34,608 bases of DNA, taken from Clostridiales bacterium. GTDB taxonomy: Bacteria; Bacillota; Clostridia; Oscillospirales; Oscillospiraceae. Where the stretch lies: the NCBI GenBank assembly GCA_022782265.1, contig JALFOM010000086.1, positions 1 through 34,608 of the forward strand. Direction: 5' to 3'. Position 1 is the stretch's first letter. The number at the start of each line of letters is the position of its first letter. Below are positions 31,215 to 34,608 of the stretch, piece after piece. A model generated the notes under the pieces. The model saw only the letters and a list, made by a program, of their open reading frames with translations. It searched no databases and was not told the origin of the DNA. The position numbers and the translations under genes were made by a program.

Positions 31215-31732
31215 AAGAGTACAACGCAGAGGCCGTCCATCAGATAGACAAACCAGAATGTGCGCTCAAAGACCAGCGGCAGCAGGCACAGCAGCAACGG
31301 CGGCAGAAACAGCCAGGGGGAGAGCCAACGGCCCACGCCTACAGCGGCGGTGTTCACCGTCAGGGTCTGCCCGGCGTTTACGCTCCAGCCCCGCTGACGC
31401 TTGATGCGCTTTAACTCCCGGTTGCAGCGCACATAAGGGATGAAGGGCAGAAAAACGCACAGATCCAGCCTGAGAAACCACAGGGTCATGTTCCCGGCAA
31501 GGCTCCTGACCAGCATACAGGGCAGGGCGAGCAGCAGCAGGAAAAGGCACATCAGGCCCAGCTCCTTTTTGAAGCGAGAGAGCCGGGCCAAAACCTGGCC
31601 ATCCTGCCGGCCTTCATAGGGCAGAGTCACGCCTACAGCGATGTTCTTTTTGAACTTTGCCTCGTTGCCCAGTACGAAACACATCAGCGGCGCAAGCCAG
31701 ATGATGCTCAGCCATAAAATGATATTCATCAT
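31151..31732 (-). pseudogene. N-terminal part of a frameshifted DUF1648/DUF5808-type membrane protein gene
   Basis: The start (ATG 31732, GGAGG 7 nt upstream) is normal. About four membrane segments follow, with a basic loop RCNRELKRIKRQRGW. The frame should continue ...FWFCYRF into LYRNRAELVDEN, but an A5 run on the plus strand (31195-31199; T5 in the gene) is one base short of keeping that frame, so it runs out as GTGQSWWTKTPS. Adding one T restores a single protein of about 440 aa. The intact family consists of membrane proteins encoded next to YtrA-type GntR regulators, as here: the regulator stop is 2 nt upstream. A real mutation, a phase-variable run and a sequencing error are all possible. 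Confidence 0.75.
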
Positions 31733-31734
31733 GT

Positions 31735-32100
31735 TCAGCCCTCCTCATACAGTTTTCCGCAGAGCTCCATGGCCTCTGCCTTGCTCAGCCCGGCCAGCCG
31801 CAGCTCCGACATGTGCAGCCGCAGGGCGTTGAGCCGCTCCTCCGGCAGGGGAAGGGCGCTTTTCGCTCTGCACACGGTGGTGCCGCCCCGCCGGTCGGTG
31901 CTGATGTAGCCCTCCTGCTTCATCAGCTGGTAGGCCTTGCTGACGGTCATCATGTTGACACCGCTCTCCTCCGCCAGGGCCCGCACCGTGGGGAGCTTCT
32001 CCCCCGGACTGAGCCTGCCCTGGGCAATGCCGATGACGATCTGGTTTCTCAGCTGCAGATACAGCGGCGTATTGCTGGAAAAATCAAAAGTCAGGAGCAT
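31735..32100 (-). CDS. GntR-family regulator, YtrA subfamily
   Basis: A 121-aa repressor-type protein. A GntR winged helix fills residues about 5-75 (PLYLQLRNQIVIGIAQGRL, then ALAEESGVNMMTVSKAYQLM and the wing with DRRGGTTV), followed by a short helical dimerisation tail typical of YtrA proteins. The start is ATG 32100, after GAGGTGATCGTT; a GTG at 32109 belongs to the ribosome binding site and is rejected. Its last codons contain the ribosome binding site of the downstream membrane-protein gene. A perfect operator-like palindrome covers its promoter, so autoregulation is likely. Confidence 0.92.
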   Translation of the reverse strand: MLLTFDFSSNTPLYLQLRNQIVIGIAQGRLSPGEKLPTVRALAEESGVNMMTVSKAYQLMKQEGYISTDRRGGTTVCRAKSALPLPEERLNALRLHMSELRLAGLSKAEAMELCGKLYEEG

Positions 32101-32114
32101 AACGATCACCTCTT

Positions 32115-32135
32115 TGCATTATCGAATATAATGCA
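32115..32135. promoter_or_regulatory. Operator-like palindrome TGCATTAT-N5-ATAATGCA
   Basis: A perfect 8-bp inverted repeat with a 5-bp centre, overlapping the -10 hexamer and the likely start of transcription of the YtrA-type regulator gene. Bound protein would block the promoter. Confidence 0.7.
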
Positions 32136-32153
32136 AATAATATAATAAGTCAA
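32125..32153 (-). promoter_or_regulatory. Sigma-A promoter of the YtrA-type regulator operon
   Basis: On the minus strand: TTGACT (32153-32148), 17-bp spacer, TATATT (32130-32125). Confidence 0.78.
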
Positions 32154-32160
32154 GAGAAAG

Positions 32161-32182
32161 GAGAGAGGTTGATGCCTCTCTC
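32161..32182 (-). terminator. Hairpin downstream of the permease gene, possible terminator
   Basis: GAGAGAGG (32161-32168) pairs with CCTCTCTC (32175-32182) around a 6-nt loop, about 50 nt past the permease stop. On the minus strand the following sequence is CTTTCTCTTG, a poor T tract, so termination may be inefficient. Confidence 0.45.
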
Positions 32183-32232
32183 TGTTTAAAAAGTTTACAT
32201 TGGACGCTTTTCTTCCACCCGGACTTGTGCTA

Positions 32233-33339
32233 TCATAAAATAATCCGGGCGAAAGCCAGAAGAAGAGTCAGCAGCAGGAAATTGACCAGGCTGAAGCGCC
32301 AGAGAAAGCCGCCGGTTTTCGCGCCCTCTGCGTGGGAATACAGCTTCAGGGCGATCAGACTGGCAAGACTGGCCACCGGCGTGCCCAGCCCGCCGATGTT
32401 CACCGCCATCAGCAGCGCTCTGGCATTTTCCGTAAATCCGGAGAGCAGCAGCGCGGCGGGGACATTGCTGATGACCTGGCTGCACAGGGCGCCAACGAAC
32501 AGTTCACGCCCGGCCAGCAGCTGCCGCAGAAGACGGTCTATGGCCTCAATCCGGGCCAGATTGCCTGCGAAGATGAAAAAGCAGACAAAGGTGAGCAGCA
32601 GTAAAAAGTCCGCTTTCAGCAGGATCCGGCGGTCAAAGACACCCACAAGCAGCAAAATCACTGCCAGCATCACCGCCCAGTGGAGCAGGCGGAACACCAC
32701 CAGCAGGCACAGCAGAAACAGCGCGGAATAAAACAGCAGCGCCCTATGGAGCAGGATGGGCTTTTCCCCTAAAAACACCTTGACCGGCTCTTTTTTGATG
32801 AACAGGCAGCTGCCCAGCACAAGCAGCAGGGAAAGGCTCCACACCGGCAGGGTTGCCGAGAAAAAATCCGTTCCGCTCATGCCGTAATAGGAATAGAGAT
32901 AGAGATTCTGCGGGTTGCCGACAGGCGTCAGCATACTGCCCAGGTTGGCGGCCACAGCCTGAAGCACTACCACCCAGACCAACTCCTTTTCCCGCCGGAC
33001 CATGCCCAGCACCACCACGGCGAAGGGCACAAAGGTCAGCAGCGCCACGTCGTTGGTGATCAGCATGGAGGAGAAAAAGCACAGCGCCACCAGCACTGCC
33101 GACATGAGCCGCAGATTTCCGGCCCGCTCACAGAGAAAATGGGCCAGAGCGGTGAAGCTGCCGGCCCTGCGCAGCCCCGCCACCACCACCATCAGGCAGT
33201 ACAGCAGCGCCAGCGTGCGCAGGTCGATATAGTGAAGATATTCTGTGTCGGGAGGGACAAAGAAGCAGCTGATCACCGCTGCAAATAAGGCGATGCACAG
33301 CACAGCCTCCCGCTTGATAAAATCCTTTACACGAGACAT
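32233..33339 (-). CDS. ArsB/NhaD/SLC13-like anion permease
   Basis: A 368-aa polytopic membrane protein with about ten to eleven membrane segments. ITNDVALLTFVPFAV in the first half and SNVPAALLLSGF in the second are the two re-entrant-loop signatures of the ion transporter (IT) superfamily that includes ArsB, NhaD and citrate/dicarboxylate carriers; LTPVGNPQNLYLYSYYG is also typical. Substrate cannot be decided. It is somewhat shorter than the 420-470 aa usual for the group. The start ATG 33339 begins MSRVKDFIKR and follows a GGGGTGAT; longer open frame upstream overlaps the divergent thioesterase gene and is rejected. Only 24 bp separate the two divergent starts. Confidence 0.88.
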   Translation of the reverse strand: MSRVKDFIKREAVLCIALFAAVISCFFVPPDTEYLHYIDLRTLALLYCLMVVVAGLRRAGSFTALAHFLCERAGNLRLMSAVLVALCFFSSMLITNDVALLTFVPFAVVVLGMVRREKELVWVVVLQAVAANLGSMLTPVGNPQNLYLYSYYGMSGTDFFSATLPVWSLSLLLVLGSCLFIKKEPVKVFLGEKPILLHRALLFYSALFLLCLLVVFRLLHWAVMLAVILLLVGVFDRRILLKADFLLLLTFVCFFIFAGNLARIEAIDRLLRQLLAGRELFVGALCSQVISNVPAALLLSGFTENARALLMAVNIGGLGTPVASLASLIALKLYSHAEGAKTGGFLWRFSLVNFLLLTLLLAFARIIL

Positions 33340-33363
33340 ATAATAATCACCCCAGGAGGAAAA

Positions 33364-34056
33364 ATGGAAAGACTGAGAAGAAAGCTTGTGTTTGCTGAGG
33401 GCGGTCACGCCTCCCAGCTTCTGCGGATCATGCAGGATATTGCCGGGGACGACGCGGACCGGCGGGGCAGCGGCATGGACACCCTGCTGGAGAAAAACTG
33501 CACCTGGGTGCTGGTAAAGCTGAGGATCGACATCAAACGTATGCCCCAGCCCGGCGAGGAGATCGAAATCAGCACCTGGCCCGGGAAGAGCCGCCTGGCC
33601 ATCTACCCCCGCTGCTATGAGATCAGGGACGCCGCCGGCGAAGTGATTGTCAGCGGCCTGAGCACATGGGTTATTATGGACATGGACAGCCGCAGTCTGA
33701 TCAGCGGCGAGAGCAGGGGCATTACCCTTGCGGGGGAAGAAGAGGGAAGACTCCATCCCCAGCGCAAGGTCAGCGTGCCCGAGGGCGGCAGTGAATTTGC
33801 GCTTACACCTTCCGCGGACCAGATCGACCGCAACGGCCATATGAACAACGCCGCCTATCTGGACGCGGTGGAGCCCATGCTGCCGGAGGAATACCGGGGC
33901 AGGGAACTGCGGGCCATCGCGGTGGATTATGAGCATGAAATTCTCCCCGGCAGGCACGCCGCCGTCCGGGCCCTGGCCCAGGGCGACAGCTGCTTTTTCG
34001 AGGGCAGCATGGAGGGACGGGTCTGTTTCAGAATCTCAGAGACTTTTGCCGTTTAA
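33364..34056 (+). CDS. Acyl-ACP thioesterase (FatA/FatB-like)
   Basis: A 230-aa double hot-dog protein that releases fatty acids from acyl carrier protein. The C-terminal domain has the catalytic pattern D155, N157-G-H159, followed by MNNAAYLDAVE with E170, matching the NxH and acidic residues of plant and bacterial acyl-ACP thioesterases. The N-terminal hot-dog (about 5-125) includes LEKNCTWVLVKLRIDI and ISTWPG, also family-typical. Length is usual for bacterial members. AGGAGG lies 6 nt before the ATG. The last 21 nt overlap the convergent Nudix gene. Confidence 0.9.
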   Translation: MERLRRKLVFAEGGHASQLLRIMQDIAGDDADRRGSGMDTLLEKNCTWVLVKLRIDIKRMPQPGEEIEISTWPGKSRLAIYPRCYEIRDAAGEVIVSGLSTWVIMDMDSRSLISGESRGITLAGEEEGRLHPQRKVSVPEGGSEFALTPSADQIDRNGHMNNAAYLDAVEPMLPEEYRGRELRAIAVDYEHEILPGRHAAVRALAQGDSCFFEGSMEGRVCFRISETFAV

Positions 34057-34500
34057 GGCGGCACCCACCAGCTTGTCGCCCTGATAGCGGAGCTTTAAGG
34101 AAAAGAAGGGCTCGTCACTGTCCAGCAGGCGCAGAAAGATCCTGTCGCCCTCCCACAGGGTCAGACGCAGCAGCTCGGATTTTTTGATCCAGGCCAGCTC
34201 GCCTTCGTCGCAGTCCTTCAGCTGCCCCTGAAACCTGTCAGCGGTGAAAAGGTGCATGTATTCCGTGCCCCACTCGTCGGACACAAAGGTGACGATCCCC
34301 CGGTACTGCCAGCGGCTTATGGTGAGACCCGTCTCTTCAAGGGCCTCCCGCAGCATACATTCCTCCGGGCTTTCACCCGGCTCAAACTTGCCGCCGATGC
34401 CGATCCACTTGTCGTGGTTTTCATCGTTTTCCTTTTTCACCCGGTGGAGCATCAGGTATTCGTCATCCCTCTGAATGTAGCAGAGACTTGTATTTTTCAT
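34036..34500 (-). CDS. Nudix hydrolase (8-oxo-dGTPase/MutT-like)
   Basis: A 154-aa nucleoside diphosphate-X hydrolase. The Nudix box GGKFEPGESPEECMLREALE followed by ETGL is complete (G-x5-E-x7-R-E-x2-E-E-x-G), so metal binding and catalysis should be intact. The N-terminus MKNTSLCYIQRDDEYLMLHR is the usual start of this subgroup, annotated as 8-oxo-dGTP diphosphatase or similar. ATG 34500 is chosen over an upstream GTG (34509) because of the family start and a GGTGAT box. It overlaps the thioesterase gene 3' end by 21 nt. Confidence 0.92.
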   Translation of the reverse strand: MKNTSLCYIQRDDEYLMLHRVKKENDENHDKWIGIGGKFEPGESPEECMLREALEETGLTISRWQYRGIVTFVSDEWGTEYMHLFTADRFQGQLKDCDEGELAWIKKSELLRLTLWEGDRIFLRLLDSDEPFFSLKLRYQGDKLVGAALNGKSL

Positions 34501-34516
34501 TGAAATCACCGGACAT

Positions 34517-34556
34517 AGTATAACACCCGGCGATGGGAATTTCCACAGCCGGGTGT
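34517..34556 (-). promoter_or_regulatory. Possible Nudix promoter with embedded inverted repeat
   Basis: On the minus strand TATACT (34522-34517) could be a -10, with TGGAAA (34545-34540) 17 bp away as a weak -35. The inverted repeat ACACCCGGC (34523-34531)/GCCGGGTGT (34548-34556) spans the spacer and -35. It could be an operator or a hairpin from an upstream gene; the rest of the window to 34608 shows nothing further. Confidence 0.35.
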
Positions 34557-34608
34557 AAGACTGTCAAAAAAATGTGCTTCGATCTTCGTAAATGGCGTAG
34601 CGGGGGAG

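Noticed and set aside
33340..33957. Upstream extension of the permease frame to 33957
   Set aside because: It would cover almost the whole divergent acyl-ACP thioesterase gene and has no membrane-protein character.

Overview
The window comes from a strictly anaerobic, endospore-forming member of the Clostridia, most like the Oscillospiraceae/Ruminococcaceae. The basis is the combination of a moderately GC-rich backbone, strong GGAGG ribosome binding sites with sigma-A type promoters, a DegV protein, a LysM-GH18 spore-cortex hydrolase, an FprA-type flavodiiron protein with rubredoxin domains, a clostridial rnfCDGEAB operon and a Tn4451/TnpX-like large serine recombinase. This is an inference from gene content; no marker was searched.

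Layout. (1) 1-~2300: right end of an AT-rich integrative element, with a small ORF, a consensus promoter, a large serine recombinase and an AT-rich terminal segment. It is inserted in, and truncates, a LysM-GH18 gene (2213-3001, minus). (2) 3.1-7 kb: pepF and a DUF255/thioredoxin-fold protein, convergent on a shared terminator. (3) 7.0-9.4 kb: a three-gene operon of unknown function (TPR protein, DUF4037 nucleotidyltransferase-like protein, metallo-beta-lactamase-fold protein with an altered metal motif). (4) 9.5-11.1 kb: a PLP aminotransferase followed after 3 nt by a FlK-like thioesterase with an intact Thr/Glu/His triad. (5) 11.2-13.3 kb: an orphan GHKL sensor kinase coupled to a membrane protein. 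(6) 13.3-17.1 kb: XRE membrane regulator, DegV, FCD-type GntR regulator and polysaccharide deacetylase, with a helically phased ATTAAG repeat between the last two. (7) 17.1-21.5 kb: hemolysin III, Fe-S aldo/keto reductase, UvrD/PcrA-type helicase, tRNA-Ala(GGC). (8) 21.7-24.8 kb: a Crp/Fnr regulator and a small unknown protein, divergent from a five-module flavodiiron protein; probably an O2/NO defence module. (9) 25.1-30.2 kb: rnfCDGEAB, the ferredoxin:NAD+ oxidoreductase ion pump. (10) 30.2-34.6 kb: a paired palindromic repeat, a frameshifted DUF5808-type membrane gene under a YtrA-type GntR regulator with a clear operator, an ArsB/SLC13-like permease, an acyl-ACP thioesterase and a Nudix hydrolase.

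How they fit together. The Rnf complex turns reduced ferredoxin and NAD+ into an ion gradient, and the neighbouring flavodiiron protein would protect such oxygen-sensitive enzymes by reducing O2 or NO. Most other genes are housekeeping singletons with their own promoters and terminators. The least explained parts are the Crp/unknown/flavodiiron module, the TPR-DUF4037-MBL operon, the aminotransferase-thioesterase pair, the phased repeat and the element junction. Several starts were moved from the most upstream possible codon on ribosome-binding-site evidence (rnfC, the helicase, hemolysin III, both GntR regulators, the permease, the deacetylase and the Nudix protein).
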